The notes under the pieces are model-generated. The model made no database searches. It was not told the origin of the DNA and was given only the letters and a program-made list of their open reading frames with translations. The translations under genes were made by a program, and so were the position numbers. This document shows, one piece after another, positions 1-7,233 of a stretch of 10,913 bases of DNA. Position 1 is the stretch's first letter. The number at the start of each line of letters is the position of its first letter. Source of the stretch: Planctomycetaceae bacterium (lineage in GTDB: Bacteria > Planctomycetota > Planctomycetia > Planctomycetales > Planctomycetaceae); contig JAGQQP010000083.1 in NCBI GenBank assembly GCA_020426085.1, forward strand, positions 1 to 10,913. Reading direction: 5' to 3'.

Positions 1-1492
1 GGTCAATTTCACATTCAATTTCCTGAACCCGCTGGCTGTAGGAATAATCCAGTGCATCAGCAACACGCAGGATGGCGGCCATTTTGGCAATGGCAATGCG
101 GCTGACACGATCGAGTGTGGAGTATCCCGGATGCGTCGCTTTCGGTGAAGCCCGGCGATGATAGCGGGCAATCAGCGCGACCAGCAGCAGGTCGGTCTGC
201 CCCAGACCAAACAGATTGCCATTGCTGATCAGGTACATGGAATGTTTGTGGTAACCGCGTTGATTGACGTAGATCCCGATCTCGTGCAGGTAGGCAGCGA
301 TGTACAGCAGCAATCGATTCCGTGCGTCGAGTTTGTGTTCGTTCTGCAATGACTGGAACAGGGTATCCGCCAGAAAAGCGACATGACTGGCATGCGTCTC
401 GTCAAAATCAAAACGTTTCCCGAAGTCGATTGTAGAACGCAGGACCTGCTGATTGAATTCGTCTGACCAGTTACTCTGGTCAGCCATTTCTTTCAACAGA
501 CCATCACGGAAGTTGGCTTTGGTGACATAAATGTGTTTTTGCTGATAGGCCTCTGCCAGCTTGGTATAGGCGAGCAGTGCCGGCCCCAGTGTTTCTGCAT
601 CGGTGAAGGAGAGATGGTATTCCTGAACCAGTTCGTCTTCGTTCTTTTGCAGAATTTTATCGGTAAACTTGCTGAGTTCAGAAACTTTAAGCCGGTCCAG
701 TTCATCGGGTGAGTTTCCTGGATCCGGGATTTCATCATCCGGGCGGAGTTGTGCTAACGCAAAGCGGACATCCCCTCCCAGTACAACCAGCTTGACGGAT
801 TTGTCGCCGGGAACTTCGTGGGTGATCTGCTGGATCACACGCTCGATCTGATTCTCCATAATCGTGCGTTCTTTGGAGAGGGGGACGCGATAACCCTTGA
901 GCATTTCCCGCAGACGCAATGCGCCCAGTCGATAGTTACCCGAGAACAGCACATTCCCTTTCTGCACGAGCAGCAGTTCGGTCGTACCTCCCCCGATTTC
1001 CGTTACAATGGTTTGTGCTTCGTCCAGGTTTGGTTTTGCTGCCAGGTAAGGACGAATCCCCTGGTAAGTTATTCGGTTGACTTCCGCTTCATCCAGGGGG
1101 GAAACTTCAAATCCGGTCGCGATGAAAATCCGGTCTGTAAATGCCAGGCGGTTGTCGGCTTCCCGGACGGCGCTGGTGGCAGCCACGCGAATCTGATCGT
1201 CGCGTGTGATCTGATATTCATCCAGTCGTCGACGGTAGCTTTTGAGGATGCGCACACATTCCTCCATCGTTGACTTCTGAATATTTCGTGTCTGGAACGT
1301 ATCTTTCCCCAGGGTCACTGCCTGGGCGAGCCTTTCTAATGCATACACCGAGCCATCTTCTTTGATCTCGGCAATGGCCATACGAATGGCGCCGGTACCG
1401 ATATCGATGACGGCAATTAACTGATTTGTGCCTGACTCCATTCGACTGGAACCCGGGGATGTCTCAGTCGGAGATGAATCTTTTGTGTTCAT
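1..1492 (-). CDS. ppx: Ppx/GppA-family phosphatase with HD-like C-terminal domain (3' end outside window)
   Basis: The reading frame is open from the ATG at 1492 to the left edge: 497 residues are visible and no stop is reached. It belongs to the exopolyphosphatase/pppGpp phosphatase family of the actin-like ATPase fold. Visible motifs are a first phosphate loop around residues 30-37 (DIGTGAIR), ATSAVREADN at 105-114, a second phosphate loop EIGGGTTE at 165-172, and GGD at 239-241. From about 345 an HD-type domain follows, with H370, H403-E404, the GYHKHS segment at 413-418, ARYHRR at 442-447 and ADALD at 478-482. The expected products are phosphate from polyphosphate or ppGpp from pppGpp; the two cannot be told apart here. 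Several motifs deviate: DIGTGAIR instead of DxGSNS-R, E165 instead of D, and HE instead of HD. The start is supported by a four-base ATGA overlap with the upstream ROK kinase gene, which implies translational coupling. Confidence 0.88.
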   Translation of the reverse strand, partial: MNTKDSSPTETSPGSSRMESGTNQLIAVIDIGTGAIRMAIAEIKEDGSVYALERLAQAVTLGKDTFQTRNIQKSTMEECVRILKSYRRRLDEYQITRDDQIRVAATSAVREADNRLAFTDRIFIATGFEVSPLDEAEVNRITYQGIRPYLAAKPNLDEAQTIVTEIGGGTTELLLVQKGNVLFSGNYRLGALRLREMLKGYRVPLSKERTIMENQIERVIQQITHEVPGDKSVKLVVLGGDVRFALAQLRPDDEIPDPGNSPDELDRLKVSELSKFTDKILQKNEDELVQEYHLSFTDAETLGPALLAYTKLAEAYQQKHIYVTKANFRDGLLKEMADQSNWSDEFNQQVLRSTIDFGKRFDFDETHASHVAFLADTLFQSLQNEHKLDARNRLLLYIAAYLHEIGIYVNQRGYHKHSMYLISNGNLFGLGQTDLLLVALIARYHRRASPKATHPGYSTLDRVSRIAIAKMAAILRVADALDYSYSQRVQEIECEID

Positions 1493-2511
1493 ACCTGCGT
1501 TTCAATTTTCATCGAAGAGTTTTGCTGAATGACGTATTGGGCCCACGCGGCAACCCCCATGACAGACGAGTCATCTCCCAGTTTTGCGGCGACGACTTTG
1601 AAGGAGTCTTTGAAAGTCGGCATCACATTGCGTCGAGTGGCTTCCGTCACGGCGGGCACAATCAGTTCGGGCATGGCTTCCACCAGGCCCCCTCCCAGCA
1701 CAATGATTTCCGGGGAAAAAGTGTGGACCAGGTTTCCAGCGGCAATCCCGATATATTCCGCTGCCCGCAGGATGATGTTTTTGACACTTTCGTCACCACC
1801 TTTGATCGCCGATGCGAGGATCCCACTGCGAATATCCGACAGGTCCGTACCGACCATCGAACGCAGGGTTGGCGCATCTCCCCGATAAGCTGCCTGTGCA
1901 GCAGCGGCTGAGATTGCCAGCCGACTCGCCAGCACTTCCAGACATCCATGTTGCCCACACCCGCATTCGGGGCCTTCCGGCAGGACCTTGATATGGCCGA
2001 TCTCCATACAGGAACTTTTACTCCCCTGAATCAGTTGTCCGCGGTAGACGGCACCACCGCCAATTCCGGTTCCCGGAAAAATTCCCATGACGGATTGAGC
2101 GCCTCTGCCGGCTCCGAAACGGTATTCACCGTAGACGCCAGCATCGACATCGTTACAGATCACAACCGGGCAACCAAACTCTTTTTCCAGTACTTCTTTC
2201 ACGGGCGCGTTATACCAGCCCAGATTGGGGGCTTCGAAGATGATTCCCGCATGCAGTTCCAGCGGGCCAGGACAACCGACACCAATGCCTGCCAGATCCT
2301 GGGGAGTCAAACTGGCCTCTTCCAGAGCCTGATGGATCGTCTGGACCATTCGTTCCAGCCCCATTTCGACCCCGGTGTGACCTTTGGTCTTTCTCCGTTT
2401 TTTCCCTAGTGTTTTATATTCTGAGTCAAAAATCTTGGCCAGCATTTTGGTGCCACCCAGGTCGAAGCCAGCCCAGTAGCGGCTGGTGGTTTCAACGGAA
2501 TCTGCAGACAT
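1489..2511 (-). CDS. ROK-family sugar kinase (glucokinase-like)
   Basis: This 340-residue protein has the full ROK layout. The ATP phosphate loop DLGGTK is at residues 17-22, and GVGCPGP is at 77-83. The catalytic segment NDVDAGVYGE spans 120-129, with D121 as the likely base. The second phosphate loop GTGIGGG is at 147-153. The ROK zinc signature follows: EIGH at 170-173, then C183, C185, C190 and E192 (CGCGQHGCLE). Length matches ROK kinases, and there is no N-terminal helix-turn-helix, so it is a kinase rather than a ROK repressor. The likely reaction is ATP-dependent phosphorylation of glucose or a related hexose in the cytosol; the exact sugar cannot be read from sequence. Some ROK enzymes use polyphosphate, which is worth noting because the next gene, overlapping by ATGA, is a Ppx-type phosphatase. 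No strong Shine-Dalgarno sequence lies before the ATG at 2511. An extended -10 promoter lies about 100 bases upstream. Confidence 0.92.
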   Translation of the reverse strand: MSADSVETTSRYWAGFDLGGTKMLAKIFDSEYKTLGKKRRKTKGHTGVEMGLERMVQTIHQALEEASLTPQDLAGIGVGCPGPLELHAGIIFEAPNLGWYNAPVKEVLEKEFGCPVVICNDVDAGVYGEYRFGAGRGAQSVMGIFPGTGIGGGAVYRGQLIQGSKSSCMEIGHIKVLPEGPECGCGQHGCLEVLASRLAISAAAAQAAYRGDAPTLRSMVGTDLSDIRSGILASAIKGGDESVKNIILRAAEYIGIAAGNLVHTFSPEIIVLGGGLVEAMPELIVPAVTEATRRNVMPTFKDSFKVVAAKLGDDSSVMGVAAWAQYVIQQNSSMKIETQV

Positions 2512-2904
2512 GAATTTTATTTCTATACTTTTAAGGATTTACTCTCCGCAGAGATGCGGTCAACGGAAAGCTTAAACAGTTTGCTCTCGCAAGCATTCTA
2601 CTCACGATTATTATAACAGATAGTTCTTATCTCGTGTATTCTGACGTATTTAGAACACAATTAACAAGGGGGAGTCCGAGATTTCTGTTTGCAGTGAAAT
2701 CAGAGGTCATTCCCGTCAGAGGTCTCATTATCTGGGAAATCCAGCAGGAAAGTTGGTTGTTTGCCATGTTTAGATGATTGCTGCAGGCCGTTGACTTTTG
2801 GGACTGGGGTAGCTTGGCTAAACTATTCTGTATGAATTACTGCTGAGACTATATTGAAAGTCTGAGTGCTACACTAAAGTTTACTACGCCCTGGGGTTTC
2901 CTCA
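2512..2904. other. Divergent intergenic region between ROK kinase and channel operon
   Basis: This 393-base non-coding stretch separates two divergent operons. It contains the minus-strand extended -10 element at 2610-2618 and a small perfect hairpin at 2546-2559 (CCGCA, loop GAGA, TGCGG) that would lie in the 5' leader of the ROK mRNA. It also holds a nine-base direct repeat TCAGAGGTC at 2700-2708 and 2716-2724. For the plus-strand channel gene I found only weak promoter candidates, such as TATATT at 2850-2855 with a poor -35. No small gene is convincing. Confidence 0.6.
2610..2618 (-). promoter_or_regulatory. Extended -10 promoter for the ROK-ppx operon
   Basis: Read on the minus strand, the sequence is TGTTATAAT, a perfect TATAAT preceded by TG at the extended -10 spacing. 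The -35 position (around 2633-2638, TACACG) is poor, as is usual for extended -10 promoters. Transcription would start near 2603 and give a leader of roughly 90 bases before the ATG at 2511. Inferred from motif only. Confidence 0.5.
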
Positions 2905-4377
2905 ATGTATTTCCAGTTTCCCTGTGAAAAGTGTTCAAAAAAGCTCAAAGTCCGCGATGAAAACGTGGGTAAAAAAGTTCGTTGTCCCTATTGCCATCAT
3001 ACGATGCTGGTCAAAAAACCTGAGACACCGATTATCGATACTTCGATCGATGTCAATACTTCCAGTTCGACAAGTTCCAGCAGATCTTCCGGCAGCAGCA
3101 GTCGCAGTGGAAATAAGAATGTTTCCAGTGGCTGGGCCGATGGTACTGAAGTCAGTCTCTCGAAGAGTGGTCTGATTGCGGTAGGGGCCTCTGTTGCATT
3201 TATTGCAATCATGTTTCCTTTCCGAAAATTTTACCTTGGTGAATTGTTTCTGGATCGAGGCTGGGTTCCCTTCGCGCTGGTCTTTTTGATGAGTTGGTCT
3301 GCCACGATTCTGATTTTGAAATACCGTAAACTGGGAAAACAAAAAGATTCGATGTTGTTCGATACGCTACCCACGGATATTTCTGAGGATATTTCAGAGA
3401 AAACCGTCGCCCGGTTTATCGATCATGTCAAAAACCTGCCCGTTGATCCCCGCGAAAGTTTTCTGGTGAACCGGGTTTTACGGGGCCTGGAACATTTCAG
3501 TGTTTTGAAAAGCAGTTCTGAAGTTTCGAGCCGTCTGCAGTCGCAGTCGGAAATCGATGCCACGGCCGTCGATTCCAGCTATACCATTCTCAAAGTATTC
3601 ATTTGGGCGATCCCGATTCTGGGGTTCATCGGAACCGTGATCGGGATTAGTGCCGCGGTAGGGGGCTTCTCCGGCGGGATGGATAATGCCACCGATATCT
3701 CTGCTTTGAAGGAATCTCTAGGGAGTGTGACCGGTGGTCTGTCTACCGCTTTCGATACGACTCTGGTCGCGCTGGTGATGAGTATGCTGGTGATGTTTCC
3801 CAGCAGTTCCATGCAGAAGTCAGAGGAAGACCTGCTGAACTGGGTGGATGAATACTGTAATGAAAACCTGCTGAAACGGCTCAAAGAACCTGATCATGGC
3901 GGCGGCGGAGGTGATGAAAAAGACCATCGTCGACTGATTCAGAAAACCATCGATAAAGCAATGGCAAACCATCATGCCGAATTGCAGACGTGGATCGAGA
4001 AACTGGAAGGGATCGGCGATACGCTGTCACAGCAGGTTGTCAAATCCTGGGGTAAGATCGATGATAAAATTCGTGAGCAGCAGGAAGCGCAACTGGCTGA
4101 GGTTCAACAGGTGATGAAACACCTGGAGAGTGTGGAAGAGAAAATGACCGCCCTGCAGTCCGCGCATACTTCACATCTGGAAAAGATGAACGGCGAAGCA
4201 ACGGAAATGACAGAAGCCGCCGGTGCCCTGTCCCAGTCATTTAATGGCGTTCAGCAGGGATTGAACGGCCTGAATACGGTTTTGACGAATCTGGGTGAAA
4301 AGCAGGTATTGATTCAGCAGGTGGAAGCACCTCGTAAACGCTGGGGATTATTCGGGAATTCGAAGAGAGTAAGATAA
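2905..4377 (+). CDS. Zinc-ribbon MotA/TolQ/ExbB-like channel protein with coiled-coil tail
   Basis: This 490-residue protein is a mosaic. Residues 7-30 form a zinc ribbon with two CxxC pairs (C7, C10, C27, C30). A Ser-rich linker covers about 46-75. Two hydrophobic segments lie at about 89-106 and 119-138. A MotA/TolQ/ExbB core follows, with TM segments at about 228-254 and 276-298. The core carries LGFIGTVIG at 239-247 and AFDTT at 282-286, matching the ExbB pore motifs with T244 and T285/T286. After a GGGGG stretch (332-336), about 130 residues are strongly helical and Gln/Glu-rich, suggesting a long coiled coil. The family forms ion-driven inner-membrane motors that work with a one-TM partner, here encoded one base downstream. 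ATG 2905 is chosen because it places the zinc ribbon at the N-terminus; the Shine-Dalgarno is weak (GGGG at 2893-2896). What the motor drives is unknown. Confidence 0.85.
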   Translation: MYFQFPCEKCSKKLKVRDENVGKKVRCPYCHHTMLVKKPETPIIDTSIDVNTSSSTSSSRSSGSSSRSGNKNVSSGWADGTEVSLSKSGLIAVGASVAFIAIMFPFRKFYLGELFLDRGWVPFALVFLMSWSATILILKYRKLGKQKDSMLFDTLPTDISEDISEKTVARFIDHVKNLPVDPRESFLVNRVLRGLEHFSVLKSSSEVSSRLQSQSEIDATAVDSSYTILKVFIWAIPILGFIGTVIGISAAVGGFSGGMDNATDISALKESLGSVTGGLSTAFDTTLVALVMSMLVMFPSSSMQKSEEDLLNWVDEYCNENLLKRLKEPDHGGGGGDEKDHRRLIQKTIDKAMANHHAELQTWIEKLEGIGDTLSQQVVKSWGKIDDKIREQQEAQLAEVQQVMKHLESVEEKMTALQSAHTSHLEKMNGEATEMTEAAGALSQSFNGVQQGLNGLNTVLTNLGEKQVLIQQVEAPRKRWGLFGNSKRVR

Positions 4378-4378
4378 C

Positions 4379-5173
4379 GTGGGTAGAAAGAAGAAGGATA
4401 GTGAAGAAACGGTTTCCCTGTTTCCGTTTCTGAGTATTCTGGCGTGTGTGATTGGTGTTTTGACACTGATGATCACTGCCATGGCACTCAGTCAGATGGA
4501 TCAACAGGATGATTCCCTGAAGCGCGTTGAAGAGTTCGAAAAAGATCAGAAGGAAATTACCGAGAAGCAGCAGGAACTGGAGCAGGTTCAAACCCAGGTG
4601 GAAGACTTGTCTAAACTGAATCGCGACCTGATTCTGGCTCTGGAAGAACTCAAAAAGCTGAAGCAGGAAAAAAACAAAATTCCGACGGATATTACTCCGG
4701 AAGAGAAAGTAAAACTCCTGGCGGAAGCCAATCGTCTGGAAAAACGGATTACGGAAATCAAAGACGAACCGATGACGCTGCAGAAGGAAATCGACAAGCT
4801 GAAAGTCGAACTGAATAAACGCGAAAATCCGGTCGCTGCAGAAGTTCGTATTCAACCGGGTGGGTCCGGCGTGGATCTGAATCCCACGTTTATTGAATGC
4901 ACCAAAAACGGAATCGTCGTTTTAGACGGCCCCTCGAAAGACCTGCATGTCCGCCGCGACGACCTTCGCAAAAGTCTGCCTTTTGTCGAATTGCTGGATA
5001 AGATCGGTGCCCAGAACAAAGGGACTGTCATCTTCCTGATCCGCGAAGATGCTGTCTACACTTATAATATCGCGTCCGGTGTTGCTCGTTCCCGCTACTG
5101 CCCCAACGGCAAGTTGCCTGTGGAAGGGAATGGGAAAATCGATCTGAGTCGTTTTAAAAATGCGGCCGGTTAA
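4379..5173 (+). CDS. One-TM coiled-coil partner of the ExbB/MotA-like protein (ExbD/TolR-like position, divergent)
   Basis: This 264-residue protein starts at GTG 4379, one base after the stop of the channel gene, so the two are almost certainly co-translated; GAGAG lies a suitable distance upstream. After a basic N-terminus (residues 3-6, RKKK), one TM helix spans about 14-37. Two coiled-coil stretches follow at about 44-100 and 108-148, then a compact C-terminal domain at about 155-264. Position and topology match the ExbD/TolR/MotB partner of an ExbB-type channel. However, the TM opening is FPFLS (15-19) where ExbD-type proteins have a PFID-like sequence. The proton-carrying Asp appears replaced by S19, and no acidic residue lies in the helix. 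The C-terminal domain is not recognisable to me as OmpA or peptidoglycan-binding. Annotating this as a true ExbD homologue is therefore an inference from context and weak TM similarity. Confidence 0.7.
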   Translation: MGRKKKDSEETVSLFPFLSILACVIGVLTLMITAMALSQMDQQDDSLKRVEEFEKDQKEITEKQQELEQVQTQVEDLSKLNRDLILALEELKKLKQEKNKIPTDITPEEKVKLLAEANRLEKRITEIKDEPMTLQKEIDKLKVELNKRENPVAAEVRIQPGGSGVDLNPTFIECTKNGIVVLDGPSKDLHVRRDDLRKSLPFVELLDKIGAQNKGTVIFLIREDAVYTYNIASGVARSRYCPNGKLPVEGNGKIDLSRFKNAAG

Positions 5174-5185
5174 TTATCGTGAATC

Positions 5186-5225
5186 AAAAAAAAAGCTCTG
5201 TCGAACTGATCGACAGAGCTTTTTT
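5186..5225. terminator. Bidirectional intrinsic terminator between convergent genes
   Basis: A perfect 10-base-pair stem (GCTCTGTCGA at 5195-5204 and TCGACAGAGC at 5210-5219) has a five-base loop. It is flanked by nine A on the left (5186-5194) and six T on the right (5220-5225). Either strand gives a stem followed by a U-tract, so it serves the channel operon ending at 5173 and the propeller gene ending at 5252. Confidence 0.93.
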
Positions 5226-5251
5226 CATTTCAGTATTCGTTGTGTGGGACC

Positions 5252-6559
5252 TTACTTTCGCAGGTCATAACACATCAGTACATCCTGCTCTCGCAGGTAA
5301 AGCTTTCCGCCACAGACGACCGGGTGAGCCCAGGCTTTGCCGAGGACCTGATCTGCTCGGAAGGAACCTTTCAGCTTATAGCCTTCAGTCGTTGCTTCCA
5401 CCAATGCGAGTTCCCCGTTTTCGTAGCGGAAGATCAGGTTTCCGTCAACAAATAACACGGCCGCTGATCCACTTCCTTCCCCGCGGATATCTCCGCCCCA
5501 GACGACTTTACCCGACTTGAGATTCAGGCAAAGTGGGAATCCATTGTTATGGCCGTGTCCACAGTAGATATGATCTTTGTACAGGATCATACCACCATGA
5601 TGGTTCTGCAGGGTTTTGGCATCCAGGAAGTAAACTTCTTCCGCTTTGACGCCATCACCGTCTTTCGAGAGCTTCAGCAGGGCACTGCCCGTTTTGTATC
5701 CGGTTGAACAGAAGACGTAATCGCCGGAAATAACGGGGGTGGGAATATTGGCTGTACCATTGGCAACCGGGTTGTAGTGCCAGAGCAGCTTTCCATCGCT
5801 GGCACGTACTCCAATCACGCCTCGTCCAGTGAGCTGAACGTACTGTTTAACACCGGCGCCGTTGGAGATTACGATGGAAGAATAGCCGGCACCGTCTTTC
5901 CCTTTTTCTCCGAGATCAGAGACAGCAGTTCGCCAGATTTCCCGCCCTGTAGTTTTGTCGAGGGCCACCATCATCGCATTTTTGCCGCCTGGTGTGCAGA
6001 GGACGCGGTCTCCATCGATCAATGGCGATTCGGAAAAACCCCATTTGGACATCATTTTTCCGTCCCACTCTTCTTCAAAGTTTTTCTGCCAGATAATTTC
6101 ACCATCGGCAGTACTCAGACAGAAAATCGCGCCGTTTGAGGCAATGGCATACAGCCGATCCCCGTCGATGGAAGGTGTGCAGCGTGCTCCGGGATAACCA
6201 TGCTCGGGATTCAGTTCCAGCAGGTTGGTTTTCCACAGGATCTTGCCATCGTCGGTGTTGACAGCGATGACCGCCTGACCTTCCGGGAGGTTTCCTGTTG
6301 TGAAGAGTCGATTATCCTTGATCGAAACACTGGCATATCCTTTGCCCATGCCACTGGCAGTCCAGGTCAGTTTAGGCGGAGTGGCATTCCAGTCGTCAAT
6401 CAGGCCGGTGTCAGTAGAATGGTTCTGACGATTTGGACCACGCCACTGCTCCCAGGAGTCAGACAGTTTTGTTGGTTCATTTGCTTTCGCTGACAGGGAG
6501 AGACCACAAACCAGTATGGTGCCCAGCAGCAGGCGAACAGGCTTCGAATAGCTCATCAT
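5252..6559 (-). CDS. Secreted PQQ-like beta-propeller repeat protein
   Basis: The chosen product is 435 residues from the ATG at 6559. A longer in-frame reading up to 6637 exists. It is rejected because the 6559 start has an AAGGA Shine-Dalgarno seven to eight bases upstream and gives a proper signal peptide: basic N-region, hydrophobic 10-22, cleavage after A24-K25-A26. The residue before C18 is valine, so it is not a lipobox. The mature protein opens with WEQWRGPNR (36-44), then carries several repeats of the quinoprotein/BamB type, each ending in a [T/D]G-K/E-xx-W pattern (for example 103-109, DDGKILW). Such repeats build a seven- or eight-bladed propeller in the periplasm or outer-membrane side. 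Family members include BamB and PQQ dehydrogenases, but I see no evidence for bound PQQ or catalysis. Planctomycetes encode many such proteins of unknown role. It is probably monocistronic, with a promoter near 6800 and a shared terminator. Confidence 0.87.
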   Translation of the reverse strand: MMSYSKPVRLLLGTILVCGLSLSAKANEPTKLSDSWEQWRGPNRQNHSTDTGLIDDWNATPPKLTWTASGMGKGYASVSIKDNRLFTTGNLPEGQAVIAVNTDDGKILWKTNLLELNPEHGYPGARCTPSIDGDRLYAIASNGAIFCLSTADGEIIWQKNFEEEWDGKMMSKWGFSESPLIDGDRVLCTPGGKNAMMVALDKTTGREIWRTAVSDLGEKGKDGAGYSSIVISNGAGVKQYVQLTGRGVIGVRASDGKLLWHYNPVANGTANIPTPVISGDYVFCSTGYKTGSALLKLSKDGDGVKAEEVYFLDAKTLQNHHGGMILYKDHIYCGHGHNNGFPLCLNLKSGKVVWGGDIRGEGSGSAAVLFVDGNLIFRYENGELALVEATTEGYKLKGSFRADQVLGKAWAHPVVCGGKLYLREQDVLMCYDLRK

Positions 6560-6912
6560 GAAATAGTCCTTTTTGAGATCTCCAGGCGAGGGTGAATCCT
6601 GCCTGTGTCCGGGTTTAATGTAGCATCTCCAGAACAATTGGGCCGAGTATCATTGTGTGGGAGACACGGAGGTTTAATGGAATGCTCTTTTAGTTTGAGA
6701 GATCCCGCTGTTTTCCTGTGAATTATGATTCAGAAAATACAACGAAGACCTCTTGGGGAAAGACACGGATGCACCAATAATTATATGACCCTGTCAGAGT
6801 GGCTGCAATCTATGTAGCCCTATTCCTGTCTCGCAGGGAGTCAATTTTGAAGGACAGAGTCTTTGTGTGAAAAGTACTACTGCAGGAAGACGACTGACTG
6901 CGAATATAGTTT
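6560..6912. other. Intergenic region upstream of the propeller gene
   Basis: This 353-base gap between yggU and the propeller gene holds a promoter candidate at 6780-6808 (minus strand) and would give the propeller mRNA a leader of about 215 bases. I see no convincing small gene. No good terminator for the yggS-yggU unit is visible; the inverted repeat CCTG/CAGG near 6825-6837 has only four pairs and no T-tract. Confidence 0.5.
6780..6808 (-). promoter_or_regulatory. Sigma70-type promoter candidate for the propeller gene
   Basis: On the minus strand TTGCAG (6803-6808) is followed after 17 bases by a perfect TATAAT (6780-6785). The -10 and spacing are ideal, while the -35 shares only TTG with the consensus. 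Transcription would start near 6773. Predicted from motif only. Confidence 0.42.
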
Positions 6913-7224
6913 TTACCGGGACGGAGCTGCTTCTGCGATCCGTGTGTACAACTCTTCTCTGGAGATTTCGTGAATCCGAAAGACCTTTAAGGCCGCAGTT
7001 TCCCCTTTATATAACTCAATTTGTGATCGTTTCAGTTTGAGCGCCGACTGGATCACTTTGAGCAGGGCTTTGTTGGCTTTCCCTTTTTCAGGGACCTGTG
7101 TGACGCAGACTTTGAGCCTGCCGTCATGAACTCCTTCAATGGCGTTTTTACTGGATCGCGGTTGCGCACGAACAGGCAGAAGAATCGCAGTGCCGTCCAT
7201 TTCCAGATTTAATGCCAGATTCAC
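6913..7224 (-). CDS. yggU: DUF167 (UPF0235/YggU) family protein
   Basis: A small basic protein of 103 residues from GTG 7224, or 95 from the in-frame ATG at 7200. Its family hallmarks are VRAQPRSSKNAIEG (residues 18-31 of the long form) and LKVCVTQVPEKGKANKALL (37-55), the conserved core of DUF167. The biochemical function of this family is not established. The GTG start lies nine bases after the yggS stop with a weak GAG Shine-Dalgarno. The ATG at 7200 would give the more usual family length, so the start is uncertain. Pairing with yggS is also seen in Escherichia coli and elsewhere, and suggests a shared operon. Confidence 0.86.
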   Translation of the reverse strand: MNLALNLEMDGTAILLPVRAQPRSSKNAIEGVHDGRLKVCVTQVPEKGKANKALLKVIQSALKLKRSQIELYKGETAALKVFRIHEISREELYTRIAEAAPSR

Positions 7225-7233
7225 TTTGAATTC

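Noticed and set aside
818..1911. Plus-strand open frames of about 150-160 codons opposite the ppx and ROK genes
   Set aside because: They are antisense to genes with clear family motifs, have unnatural composition (rich in His, Arg, Cys, Phe) and match no known family.
2791..2824. TTGACT with TAAACT as promoter for the channel operon
   Set aside because: The spacer is 22 bases, outside the working range, and no alternative -10 at 16-18 bases resembles the consensus.
2905..5173. Zorya-type anti-phage defence system (ZorA/ZorB-like channel with long tail)
   Set aside because: The channel plus coiled-coil architecture is reminiscent, but no ZorC, ZorD helicase or ZorE nuclease is present. The partner lacks the membrane Asp and an OmpA-like domain, and the neighbours are housekeeping genes.
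5252..6559. Lipoprotein signal in the propeller protein
   Set aside because: The only N-region cysteine (C18) is preceded by Leu-Val, not by a lipobox Gly, Ala or Ser. A signal peptidase I site after AKA fits better.
6560..6637. N-terminal extension of the propeller protein up to 6637
   Set aside because: It would place 26 residues before a clear signal peptide, while the ATG at 6559 has a good AAGGA ribosome site.
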